38,011 bases of DNA from Priapulus caudatus. Lineage: Eukaryota; Priapulida; Priapulimorpha; Priapulimorphida; Priapulidae. The number at the start of each line of letters is the position of its first letter. The stretch's first letter is position 1. The stretch covers positions 1-38,011 of the forward strand of contig NW_014578296.1 in the NCBI RefSeq assembly GCF_000485595.1, read 5' to 3'. This document shows, piece after piece, positions 10,530 through 20,844 of the stretch. The translations under genes and the position numbers were made by a program. The notes beneath the pieces were generated by a model. That model did not search any database. It had not been told where the DNA came from and was given only the letters and a program-made list of their open reading frames with translations.

Positions 10530-11085
10530 CCCGGCAGTCAAATTCTTTCTAACAGACAGTCAACAAATCCAAGTTTAACCCTCCTCTTGAGGGTCAAAAG
10601 GTTATCTGACACTTACTCTTCGCATGTCAGCAAAAAGTAGATTTCATGGTCCTTTCAATAATGCCATAAAAATGCTAGGTCACCGCTGAAACAAAAAAGT
10701 TTTTCAATCGCTCCGTCAGACCATGTCCTCAGAAAATGTCTAAAATCTGCCCTGTGCCCATTGACCTGTGACCTCCAATTTCGGCACAGTGATGGCTTTT
10801 CCTACCATGATGCTATACACCAACTATCATGAGCCTAGGTCGAGCCATTTAGATTTGTGCCGCAATTCTGCATTTCCTCCCTATACCTTAAGTTAAGGAG
10901 TGAATGTTCCCTTCTTTTACACCTCTTGACCTTTGACCCCCAGCTTCGACATCCCAACTCGTTTTGACGATCCCCCCCAATGTGCCGAATATCGTGACCG
11001 TACGTCGAGCGGTTAAGATTTGTGCCCAACTGTTGACGGACGCACGGACGGACGGACGATCAAGCGATTCTACAAGCTGCATCTG
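10530..11085. repeat. Dispersed repeat with TTGACCTTTGACCCC-type phrases
   Basis: 10533-10670 is closely similar to 19594-19735 (TCAAATTCTTTCTAACAGAC and onward). Further on, phrases such as ATTGACCTGTGACCTCC and CTTGACCTTTGACCCCC recur, and GTCGAGCCATTTAGATTTGTGCC recurs in changed form as GTCGAGCGGTTAAGATTTGTGCC, about 130-160 bp apart. The segment ends in a GGACGGACGGAC run. This pattern is common in old transposon-derived repeats of marine invertebrates. No coding region is recognised. Confidence 0.55.
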
Positions 11086-11089
11086 ACTA

Positions 11090-12403
11090 TGTCAGATGAG
11101 CTAAAAATCATTCACACTTTTGTGGGAACCATGTGTATAGTTGTGTGTGGCAAGTTAAAGCATTAGCTGGTGACATATATCAAACCATATATACAAAAAT
11201 TGTAGTGACGAAATGTTTACAGATTTATGTTTGTACAATTAGGACAAAATATTCATTCAACAAAGATTCACTTCACCAATCCAGCTATTACAATAAAAAT
11301 TAATAAATCATAGAAGTAATTACTCTAAATGGTGCACCTAAAGCACAGAACGTGTACAGAAGGTCCTCCAGAAAAGGGTCAAATGCCAAAAACTGCTCAC
11401 CCTGCAAGACATGTTATAATGCAAATGAGCTGTGAGCGACAATTTGAAAACACGCGATTTCCCAGCAAACAGTAGTCCATATGCATATGCACGCAACAAG
11501 TTGATATTACCTTGATTCCACGCTGTGATAATCAACCAGAATTTCGTGTGGCCACGTATAGGCGCGCAGCCACGTATAGCTGGCTGGGTACAGCTACTAG
11601 TGCAATGAAGCAATCATAGGACACAGCAACAGACAACTTCAAACGCAGCACCCGTGTGAACATCAAGTTATCATGTCACTAAACACTATATCCAACTAAA
11701 TATGAATTAATTAATGTAAAAGGACTTAATTATTATCTTAAAATAGTACATTACAGCAGGTATTCCACATACAGCTGGGAGACGGATTCCAGATTACAAG
11801 ACATGAGTGGGATACCAAACATGACAGTCAACCACTTGCATACAAAAGTTACAATTCAATGCGATTAATTATACATAGTTGTAAACCCATTAGTTCGTAC
11901 ACGCGATGTCCACTAGCGTAAGATAGTGTGGGTTCCTAATACACAGGTCTTGGTAACGATTAAAGCCATGAACATCTTGATCTGCAACACATAGTCAACA
12001 GATACGAGTGCATGGAATATGCCGTGGCATGAAGCCATGCTCAATTGCTTCTAATACGTTTCCACAGCAAGGAACACACATACGGCACAAACCCATTTAA
12101 AGCACATTTACAGTACAGGTAAAAAATAGGAACCATAATACTGACGATTCTCCTATCGTACATTTACATCGTTGTCTGGACCGCGTACCGGCAGACACGA
12201 AACCTACAAGCCACGTTGCTTGTACGCCCACGACGGAGAACCTAACAGTCTACAGAGAGACAACTCTTGGGTATCAAGGACTGGCAAGCCAGTTAGTAAA
12301 GACGCCGACAACTTAAAACATGATGCGGCTCCACACACAGATGGGAGAGCTGTGTGTGGGGTTTGTATCTGCTTCTGTTTCTTCTCTTGCCTGGCTGCTC
12401 TCG
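11090..12403. other. 3' flank and probable 3' UTR of the SRSF3-like gene
   Basis: The sequence between the dispersed repeat and the stop codon of gene 2 (minus strand) shows no gene, transposon ends or long repeat. The 3' UTR of gene 2 must start at 12403 and run leftward. I found no clear AATAAA on the minus strand close to the stop, so its end is not placed. Confidence 0.4.
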
Positions 12404-15400
12404 TTAGTTTCTTGTTGGTGATGCAGACCGTGACCTGAAGAAGAGAATGTCCACAGCAACTGTACTACAACCATCACACACGTGCTTCTCCTGATGTAGC
12501 AATCTCAGTTATTACAGCTTGAGCAGACCTTTCTAGATCTTTCTAGTATACGAACACAAACATAGATACTTGTACTTTGATGTGTGTGCATATGTGTTCA
12601 TCTTTCTTCTACACACCCAGTTTCCAAAAGCCTACTGAATTTCTGCTGCCAGCTTTCTATAAACCACCACAGATAGGGACCAGAAAAACCAGCAACAGGC
12701 CTGTAGATCAGCAATGTTTCTACCTGTGCGACATGCTCGCTCAAGATTTCACAATAATCAGACATCACATCTCATCAATGGGCATGCAAACAATTTTCAG
12801 TTTCACGCTGTTCACCGTGTGAAACGAATACTCTCCAACAACTTCTAGTTTCCTTGACAGCAAAACCTTCACAGCAGCCACCTAGCCATTCGTTGACAAG
12901 CCATTACCACCGATGAAGAAGCACCTCATATCACCACAAGCACCTTGTTTACATGTGCACTCACTATTACCTGTCTCTATCGGAAGTCGCGTTTTTGACC
13001 ACTTTACAGTTGCCCTCTGCACTTCTCTCCCTACAATAGGAACGTGGGTAACCGATTTGCACAACGCAGACTAGCCATTATGACCAACCCTGAAGTACTG
13101 TGACCTTGAAAGCCTATGATCTCCTGACCTCGTGGATGCTGTCCTGAACTGGCAACCCGGATGATTTCCCTGTGCTTGAATGTATGCGTGTGCTGGCGTG
13201 CATGTGGGTGTGTATGCGTGTGCGTACGTGTGGGTGTGTGTGTGTATGCGTGTGCGTACGTGTGGATGTGCGCGTGTATGTGTGAGTGTCCCACGTCCAC
13301 GTTCTCACATTCACTATCATTTGTATAATTCCGCAAAAACACTACATGGCTGACTTGAACTGCAGTCCTAGCTTACATGCACACTAGCACTAACACAACT
13401 ATTAATACTACTTCCATCACCAAATAAATAATACGAGCGAACTCTTTTAACAATGACAAGTGTAAAGCTATATTACCTGCTCTGTCTGCGCTGAGCTCGC
13501 GGCGGTGGGCTACGCTCCCTACAAAAACAAACACAATCGACGTGTACATGACATGTAAGAGACACACGCCAATAAGATGTCACACTGTTCACAGCAAAGA
13601 ACTGCACAGCAACACTCACACGCACCCGCGCACGCACGCACAGCATGCCACAGCAGGCCACATGGGAGCTTTACCTCGCAGCGACGGCGGCAAAAAAAAC
13701 AAGTGCTGCGGAATAAAAACGGTTGTTTAGTCGACTATGTTACCTGCTCGGTCGCAGGCTCCTAGACATGTGCCGCCTGCAATAAAGTAAGCACCCTCGG
13801 CAATCCGACCGGCTGCCAACACGTCGGACGACTCCCGTGCGCGACGCACTCACTACATCGCGACGCAGTGTCTTTCACATCACTTAATCCCATATTTCGC
13901 AACATGAGAACCAGTAAACCTGAATACTGGGCAACTGCACTAGGAGCACAGGTCGAAAGGCATGCGACCGCGACACTCAAATCTCGAGGAAATCGCAACG
14001 TTTACTGTCATTGTCAGTGCCAGCTGCACTCACAGAAGCAGCAGAGCACGGTCATCTAGCACTAACAGCAATCTCAGTACTGTCAGATCATAGCAAGATG
14101 TTAATTCAGTAAACCGCTTATCTAAAGGTTCCTCGGCAAGCCCTTCCCTATCACTGCATGCGCTACCAATTGTTTAATAAACGTTATAAAGAACGAAACG
14201 CATGAGAGCTGACACCATCATCTGCTAGTTTACTCTAAAAGCCAAACGCGTAAAACTGGCAACAGACCAGATGCTTTAGCTGCAGGTTCGCCAAGACTGG
14301 CACCAACTACTATTCCAATCTATTCACGACTTATTCGTTAAAATCTACCAGGCCGATAAAGACACCTCAGATTTAAAATAGCCTTGTTCCACTAGTCAAA
14401 TCGGCAAAAACAGTGATTATTGGAGAGCACCCACACCAACAAACTGGTATGCAGATCCGATTGCTAGCTATCTTACCAATTAGGGCTCCTGGACGGACTT
14501 CTTCTGCGCTCCCTATAGACAGAAAGAGGAAAATGTGATTTGGTTAGGGCCCAATGTAGCAACGAAACGTGGCGAGCCAAGGAGACGATCGCTGTGCCTC
14601 GTGGCTTGTAGGCATCTGCCAACGCGCCTGGGAAACTGGGCAAATCATTAAAGTAAATGATATTAATGGCCTAAATATCTACAATACACACTAACGTCGC
14701 GTAACTACTCTACATGGTTCACTGTCACCCGCTTCACTGTCTCCACTACAGCACTACACCCTGCAGTTCCCAACAATCATCACTCAAGCAACGCAGCTTG
14801 CGCATCATTGTCAACAGCAACATCATCATTCTTTGTGATTGTTATTAACAGTAAACGGACATGGGTGCTGGTGGCTGCGATTGTCAACTGGTAGCTTATG
14901 CTAGGGACACGCGAAGGTGACGCATATTTACCTGCTTCTGCTGTGACTGCGGCTCGGGCTACGACGATGACGCCGCGGTGACCTTGACCTACAACATGAC
15001 GACAAGAGAACATGTTAGAAGACAGTAGTAACAACAAGACTGACACAAAGAATTCTGGCTAGTCATTCACATGCTCTATACCTACACCTACCTGCACTGT
15101 GAAAATTACGTACAACTGCCTGACTAGCTAGGACTAATATCACCTGATAGCTGCTTCTATGGGGCAATTGACACTATGAGTCACTGGCTGTGGGCAGTCA
15201 AAACTGTTTATACTAGGATCTATAATGGGCAGAATATAATTTCTGTGATGCAGTAGAGAAGTGTAAAGTGCAGTGCATGTTTCAATTATAATTGCCATTA
15301 TAGATAAAGTAAGAATACCATGCGAAAACAACTTCTTCGGAGCAGGTTCTTAAAAGAATTTATGTAAACGATGTACGTCTCACCTATAGGAAATAATGTT

Positions 15401-18400
15401 ACAGACTGTGCATAGCAGTCTAGTGTAGTGTAGTGTAGTGCAATGTAGTGTAGTGTAACATAGTTTATTGTTATGGTATGAAATTTACTGCTCTAAAAAT
15501 TACGACAATGAACTGATGCTGGTGCTGGATAATAACAATGCACACGGCTCCATCTTCAAGTCTTGCACAGCGCTGATGTCTAGACGTTAACTGCCTACAC
15601 TGCAACCTACACTGCTTGTAGAATTACTAGAATAGTAAATCGGAACGACAGATGAAAACTGATGACTAGTGAAAGAGTAGATGGAGGGTGAACTTACTGC
15701 AACAATTATCACTTCAATTCTGCTATTACTGTATACTGGAACACGGATCAACTTGCATGATACTTGCAAATACACACCACTAGCTAAATTGTGGGGAATA
15801 ATTACTTAGCTATATAGCCATAGAGGCTAGTATTTGTTATGTAAAATCCAATCTAGGCACATTAAAAAGCATGTTAAATTAGATCCACAAAAGAGAATGG
15901 ACCTACGTGATTACTACACTACATGTCAGGCAGCTAAGCATGGCTGCTCTGCACATCTCCACTTCGCAATTATGATTACCTTCATTACATGTACTTGTAA
16001 CATTCACACTCTTACACATAGTTTAACTGCACCTTCGAAGCGAGCTGTAGAGGAAAGAAGCTGGTAGTTGTTGGGGTTGTCACGATGATGCTGGCTGGGT
16101 TGGTTGTGGAGTTGCCACATTGAAGTTGCCATGGTGATGTGGTGGCCATGGTGATGCTGATAGGCCAGTTGTTTTAGGTGGTTTTCTAGTGCTGCTGCTG
16201 CCTGGGTGGTTGTTGGGGTGGCGGCAGCGCTGGCAAGCAGTCGAGGGAGGATGTCTGTGCTGTGTGACCTGAGCGCCCCTAGGGCTGGCGGTTTGATGCG
16301 CCAACAGGCAGATCCCGTGCGCGACTACTGTGTAGGAAGCTTAATGCGCTGGCGATGGTAACCATGGCAACATGAAGTGTTGGCAGACGTTGGGCTGCGA
16401 GACGTTCCGAGCAGGTCCGACGTGGGGCTGCACCGGCCACTAGCTGAACGGCAGCGCGTGACAGAGACGGCCGTGATGCGATGGTGAAGGTGTGACGGAG
16501 CTGACAGCTCACGGCTCGCGAGAGCACATCATGTACGCGCGAAAACAGCTGAGAGTTGGGAGAGAGAGGAGACGGTTGATTCCCTGAAAGGTTCACACGT
16601 CACGACTTTAGTATAAATGATACGGTACAATAACATGACAACGTCACTGTCATACGCATAATTGCATGCACCCATTCTGCATGCCAAGTAAAAATTGCAC
16701 AGGTGAATTACATTGTAAAAAATGCACACACAAAAATAGTTTGCGAAACTTGTAATAATTGACAAAATTAAATATAAAACAACACTAATACTTTTTGCAT
16801 AAATGAAAAATTACTTCACCGCACCGACGACCTACGACCGATGACTTACGGCACCGATACCACCAATCGAAATAGAACAAAGAAGTGTAAATCAATCACC
16901 ACCCAGTAAATACTACACACTATATCATTATCATACCAAAATTAGCAGAGTTTTTACCCACTCAACAATTGGTTTTTTGGCCCTGGTAACTGGGTAAAAT
17001 GCTTGGTCCGTTTGGGTCTTAGCATAGTTCCTTATAGTCTAGATAGTAACCCTGCCGAAAACTGTAGCAACTCTAGTAATGTTAAGACCCCTCTTGTAAT
17101 AATTCACTGCCTGTGTCATAGTTTTTATCAATATTTGTAGTTTGTTTAACACTAATATTGTGCTACTTATAACATACAAACTTGAATAAGTCTGAAATAA
17201 ACTACAGCTTTCTACATTACTATTCGCTAAGATAGGATTCCAAGTGACCTAAATCATTTAAAGGGATCGTTTACTCTAGGTTCTAGGGTTATTTTCAGTT
17301 AATTTAGGTTAAAATTACGCTACATAAAAAGTTTCATGGTTCAATCACCATTAGAAATATTATTAAAAAATGTTTTAAAACTAACGACTACAGTTTGATT
17401 ACAACTGGTGCCACTCAAAGCGCACGATCTGATAAGTTGCGCAAAACAAATTTTCAGCAAAGGGCTACAGACCAAGGGTGTTTCTTATTTATTAATTTAA
17501 AAGCAAAAGGATTGTAATATCTTATAAACGACATATAGTTTCAGTTATATTATGGATAAATTTGTCCTAAAATGAACATCGTTCAGTTAAATAGCATTTA
17601 GGTATAAATATAATTGCACCTTTGTGATTAGCTCTCGGTCTGTAACGTGCAAAATAAATTGGCAAATGCGCAACTTTTTCAGGGTGGCAGCACGGTCGCG
17701 GGTGTCAATGGCGCCGTTCAAATTTCGTAGCGTTGATGTATAATTAATTATAACAATTAAATTAGGTATCTGGTAACAAGTACGTGTGGGTATAGACGAT
17801 TTGTTATACAGTAAGTACAGTTGTATGCAGTAAAATCCTAGAGTCTACTATCCCTTTAAATACAGGTGCAAACTCGTTTATGGATGCTTTAGACTGCTAG
17901 TCACCCAGTTTATCATTTAGATGTATTATGTTCTACCAATGACAATCAACCACCTTTGTACCAGAACCTTCATCCCTACATGTTCGCACGCAACACCCCA
18001 CTACCACAAACACACACATCAATCACATTTCCTTATGATGCCAAGCAAAATCCTTATCCTTATAATGGTCACACTGCAATCCAAACTTATTTGCTATGTC
18101 ACCATCGCTCTCACACCTCTCATTACACTACAAGAAATGTAAAAACACTACACACCACAACGTTACCACTGCCTCTCACATACTCTTTGTATTTGTGTGT
18201 CAAAGTAATATTGAGACCCATAAATTAAGCGTAGTGCGGTGGGATACAAACCTTGATCGTGGGTAGTAGCGTTCACTCCTCTGGGGCATACCTCCTCCGC
18301 CACCCATCCCACCGCCACGACGACCGCCCCTACGACTCCTTCCGCTGGACATTTCCGCCCTGATGCGGACACCACAACAACGCCTGCAACAGCAAACACA

Positions 18401-18873
18401 AGAGCATTGCAACAGAATCACTCAGAAATGAAACCCAACATTTTAAATTCGGCATCAATTCACACGTTACTGGTATTGCAAATAAACAAGAATCTACAGC
18501 CTACAGGGTGCAACTTTATAATGTTAACCAAAGAGTAAGGAATTGAATTTCAATATGGGATGACGGAAACAAAGAAGATAAACCTGAAGAGATTTAAATT
18601 GACTTGAATTAAATAAAATGCAATAAACTGTGATATCTAAGAAATGGTGATACTAGTTACTCACGCTCCATCCATAGCCCTGACAGCATCTTCTGCATCA
18701 CGGGTGTCTTCAAACTCTATGAAAGCAAAGCCTGGTGGTTTTCTTGCGACCCAAACGTTACGAAGAGGCCCGTACTTGCTGAATGACGACTCTAGCTCAT
18801 GCTCGGTTGCATTATTGCCCAAGTCTCCAACATAGACCTTACAGTCCAAGGGCCACTCCTTCATCATACTCAT
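12404..18873 (-). CDS. SRSF3-like: SRSF3/Rbp1-like SR splicing factor (RRM, Gly-rich linker, RS domain)
   Basis: Minus-strand exons in order: 18873-18665, 18383-18252, 14988-14932, 14512-14477, 13518-13477 and 12434-12404, which give 168 residues (human SRSF3 has 164). Two optional in-frame exons, 13761-13744 and 13030-12971, are listed separately. All introns are GT-AG and phase 2. The protein starts MSMMKEW. RNP2 VYVGDL is at 13-18 and RNP1 GFAFIEFE at 48-55. [14 protein letters not shown] at 71-84 closely matches the RRM end of Drosophila Rbp1 as I remember it. A Gly-rich linker ([10 protein letters not shown]) is followed by RS exons ([44 protein letters not shown]) and the end SRSASPTRN before TAA. 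There is no zinc knuckle, hence SRSF3-like rather than SRSF7-like. Expected role: a nuclear splicing regulator binding pyrimidine-rich CNNC RNA motifs. The RRM exons are certain; the small RS exons rest on splice signals and frame only. Confidence 0.87.
12971..13030 (-). other. Possible cassette exon of the SRSF3-like gene (60 nt)
   Basis: Acceptor CCTATTGTAG|G and donor ACAG|GTAATA enclose 60 bases, phase 2 on both sides. Spliced in, it would add [19 protein letters not shown] to the RS region. The first residues (ERS) and the splice-site sequences match the neighbouring RS exons, but the rest is not RS-like. If the donor is not used, TAA follows at once (12969-12967), making it an alternative last exon. 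Confidence 0.4.
13180..13295. repeat. TG/CG-type microsatellite
   Basis: An imperfect alternating array of TGTATGCGTGTGCGTACGTG units, about 110 bp. The His/Thr-rich open frames across it on the minus strand reflect the repeat, not a gene. Confidence 0.85.
13744..13761 (-). other. Possible 18-nt microexon of the SRSF3-like gene
   Basis: Acceptor ATGTCTAG|G and donor AGCAG|GTAACA enclose 18 bases, phase 2 on both sides, adding SLRPSR between the 36-nt and 42-nt RS exons. The donor is nearly identical to those of the neighbouring exons. The acceptor has a weak pyrimidine tract. Confidence 0.4.
15418..15460. repeat. TAGTG pentanucleotide microsatellite
   Basis: About eight consecutive, mostly perfect TAGTG units with one CAATG variant, inside the large intron of gene 2. 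Confidence 0.9.
16016..16585 (-). other. GC-rich intronic block with candidate poison exon(s)
   Basis: On the minus strand the block opens with acceptor CCTTTCAG|GG near 16585. Read in the phase-2 frame of the previous exon, this gives [17 protein letters not shown] and then a stop. At the other end, a very good acceptor (TTCTTTCCTCTACAG) precedes 29 bases at 16044-16016 with donor ATGT|GTAAGAG; in frame they read SLRRCS then stop. Between them lies sequence dense in CATC, CAAC and CACC (about 16080-16200), matching the CNNC motif bound by SRSF3. The composition is clearly unlike the surrounding AT-rich intron. Use as exon is inferred. Confidence 0.4.
17258..17859 (+). mobile_element. Family A transposon, compact copy (602 bp, TTAA ends)
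   Basis: Termini TTAAAGGGATCGTTTACTC and the complement of TTAAAGGGATAGTAGACTC form inverted repeats of about 24 bp with a few mismatches. The TTAA at both ends may be the target duplication. The interior has no transposase. It matches the copies at 6053-8231, 35937-37371 and 36721-37170, and is the only copy without interruption, so it serves as reference for the others. Confidence 0.85.
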
Positions 18874-19189
18874 ACTGTAAGAGATATAGAATGTGAAACG
18901 ATGCACGTCTTACATGCAATAATAGCCACGAGCGACACAAAACTGAGAAAAAAAAAAGGATACACAAGACGCCATATTTACACTCTTTCAGTCTTTGTTA
19001 CATGTTCTCTATCCTTGAACCGTAAGTTGTACTTGTAAGTTGTAGTAAAACAGAACCCAACGACTGCTGTACAGAAAGGTACATTTTAACTTCTTACTCT
19101 ACACTGTGACTTGAACTTCTTTGGGTATAAAGACCTGGATACCGACAGACTTTGGAGTTAACACTATATACCGTATGGAGCGTACATAC

Positions 19190-19390
19190 CTTGAAAGTAT
19201 GTTATTTGCAAACAGAATAACTAAGATGGACGACTTCTCTTGCTGCCTTGTTTGACACGTGACCACTATTACCCGGCCGACCAATCGGAAAGCCCGCAGC
19301 TCTAGACGGGTAGCGTCTATTTTTTCCGTACCGCAAATGCGCAAACGTCCTACACGGGTTCCTCTGATTGGCTGCTTTGATTTGCTTTGA
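19190..19390 (-). promoter_or_regulatory. Probable 5' UTR exon and promoter region of the SRSF3-like gene
   Basis: A strong donor, TTTCAAG|GTATGT, ends an exon at 19190. It can splice to the acceptor CTCTTACAG|T just before the start codon exon (18874). Upstream on the minus strand are two CCAAT-type boxes (CAGCCAATCAG near 19367-19377 and the inverse CCGATTGGTCGG near 19273-19284) and a CACGTG E-box near 19256. No ATG is seen in the 60 bases before the donor. The transcription start is not known. Confidence 0.5.
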
Positions 19391-19590
19391 CCATAGCTTT
19401 GACGCAACAAACCTTCAAAACAAGAGAACAAACGCTCATTTGTAAATATTTGTTTTAGTTCATCATCAGTAGATAAGTAAGTTTTCTGATGTATTTTCTA
19501 TGAAAAACACACATTTTACTCATTAATATAAAATATAATATCACTATAATTCTTTGTGTAACTGTGTTATTTTTATCTTAATCTCAAGTT
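19308..19590 (+). repeat. 280-bp direct duplication, copy 1
   Basis: From GCGTCTATTTTTTCCGTA through CCTACACGGGTTCCTCTG, the inverse CCAAT box GATTGGCTGC and TTTTAGTTCATCATCAGTAG to CTTAATCTCAAGTTAT, this segment matches 21937-22220 in the same orientation. Differences are mainly 1-15 base insertions and deletions. The segment overlaps the presumed promoter of the SRSF3-like gene. Confidence 0.9.
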
Positions 19591-19593
19591 ATA

Positions 19594-19735
19594 CCCCGCA
19601 CGTCAAATTCTTTCTAACAGACAGTCCCAACAAATCCAAGTTTAACACCTCGCTCTTGAGTGGTCAAAAGGTTATCGTGACACTTACTTTTCCAGTCAGC
19701 AAAAAGGTAGATTTCATGGCGCTGTCTCAATAATG
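19594..19735. repeat. Second copy of the 10533-10670 dispersed repeat
   Basis: Similar over its length to 10533-10670 (TCTTTCTAACAGACAGTC and onward). Many single-base insertions are present here relative to that copy, for example in TTGAGTGGTCAAAAGG and GTTATCGTGACAC. Confidence 0.8.
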
Positions 19736-19929
19736 GTCGGGCGGCGCATAACCTGCTCACGTGGTGGGGGCAGTTCCGCCGGGGTAGTTGTGGCTCTGAA
19801 ACACTAACTTGCGATGTTGGGTTGTCGGACAGCAGATGTCCTCCGATGAAAACAGTACGAGTACTAGTGTCACCGACTGTAAGCTCACTGTTGATAGTCT
19901 GTTAACGCGCTCGCAGCACGCTGCCACCA

Positions 19930-20091
19930 TGTTAACACGCCAGTATAAACATAACTCAGAGTGAAAGATAACACACATAGTTTATTCGTACACTTCTTGT
20001 TCCCGCAATCTTCCAACTACCACGATCACACCACGTGACCCTTCACACATACAGGGCGGGAACATGGAAACAATACGCGGTGTGATAAGCA
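19930..20091 (-). mobile_element. Probable solo LTR related to the gypsy element LTR
   Basis: It matches 25139-25297 almost throughout (ACACGCCAGTATAAACATAA, the AATAAA-bearing stretch on the minus strand, CACCACGTGACCC, GCGGTGTGATA), and similarity stops at both ends of the LTR. No internal retroelement sequence flanks it, so a solo LTR left by recombination is the simplest reading. No clear target duplication was found. Confidence 0.7.
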
Positions 20092-20353
20092 CGCCGGTAA
20101 TTACTCCATGTGCGTTCCAAATTTTGCGGGTTAGGGGGGTGTTTTTCAACTTCTAAAGCGGGCCCGCGCGGGAGCAAATAGGCCGCCCCTTTACAAAGAC
20201 TATCCGCGCAATAAGCCCTCGGGATTCGTTCAAGTCAAGCACAGCGCCCGCAGTAGGCCCCCTCATGGTTCCCCTCCATTCCCTCCACTCTGCCCTCCAC
20301 TTAATTGTCTGCAAGACCTCCGGGTAGTAGGGGTCAGGGTAGGACTCTTTCAT

Positions 20354-20480
20354 TGTGTATGCAATAGGGGTGGGATATTTTTATGTGTATGCAATAGGGG
20401 GTGATATTCTTCAATTGTGTCTGCAATAGGGGGTAGGGTTTTCCAATGTGCAGTTCGCACTAGGGGGCCTATTATTTTTA
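20354..20480 (+). repeat. About 31-bp minisatellite, four units
   Basis: Units begin TGTGTATGCAATAGGGG at about 20354 and 20385, TGTGTCTGCAATAGGGGG at 20416 and, degenerate, TGTGCAGTTCGCACTAGGGG at 20446. Confidence 0.8.
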
Positions 20481-20499
20481 GTGAGAACGCACATGGGGT

Positions 20500-20570
20500 A
20501 ATACCGGCATATATAGTGACCCCGGGATAGTGAACCCCCCCCCCCGGGATGTGTGCGTGTGTGTGTGCGT
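20500..20570 (+). repeat. Repeat with CATATATAGTGACC head and C-rich plus TG-rich tail
   Basis: CCGGCATATATAGTGACC is followed by a run of C and a TGTGTGCGTG tract. In inverse orientation, the same order (CGACATATATAGTGACCG, C-run, CACACATGCAC) is found at 25138-25063. The C-run and CACA part recurs at 29041 onward. Confidence 0.6.
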
Positions 20571-20628
20571 GTCTGCGTCACTGATCTCTATAATATAATA
20601 TTATATTATAGAGATCAGTGGTCTGCGT
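20571..20628. mobile_element. 42-bp palindromic micro-insertion with 8-bp target duplication
   Basis: 20579-20620 is a perfect palindrome with 21-bp arms and no spacer, beginning CACTGATCTCTATAATATAA. It is flanked exactly by the 8-mer GTCTGCGT at 20571-20578 and 20621-20628. An 8-bp duplication with CACTG/CAGTG ends is what a hAT-type transposase would leave; the insert amounts to two fused terminal repeats and nothing else. Confidence 0.85.
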
Positions 20629-20844
20629 TCGTTTCGGCCCTGGTGAGTAGGCCCTCTAGCGGCTGTTACGATCAGGAGCGGTAATCATTAACGTTCATGT
20701 TTGTTGGTGGACAAATTTAGATGTCCAACGCAAACATGCAAATACGCAATAATGTATCAAAGACAATGTTCGAGAATTAGGTAGGCCTATATTGGCAAGC
20801 ATCCGAAAAATTCATGATAAATATAAAATAAACACGCGAACTTA

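Larger units (their letters stand above)
14989..18251 (-). other. Large intron of the SRSF3-like gene (3.3 kb)
   Basis: This intron lies between the Gly-rich linker exon and the first RS exon. It contains a family A transposon (17258-17859), a TAGTG microsatellite (about 15418-15460) and a GC-rich block with candidate poison-exon signals (16016-16585). Elsewhere (15000-15990, 16620-17250, 17860-18250) it is AT-rich with nothing recognised. Confidence 0.8.

Noticed and set aside
13114-13170. Alternative last exon of the SRSF3-like gene after GTTGCCAGTTCAG
   Set aside because: It gives a partly RS-like tail, but the pyrimidine tract is weak. The exon at 12404-12434 has a much better acceptor and a cleaner RS end.
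13660-13705. Possible extra RS exon of the SRSF3-like gene (CCGCCGTCGCTGCGAG before GTAAAG)
   Set aside because: With the only acceptor (TTCCGCAG) the exon is 31 nt, breaks the phase-2 pattern and encodes a Cys/Phe stretch.
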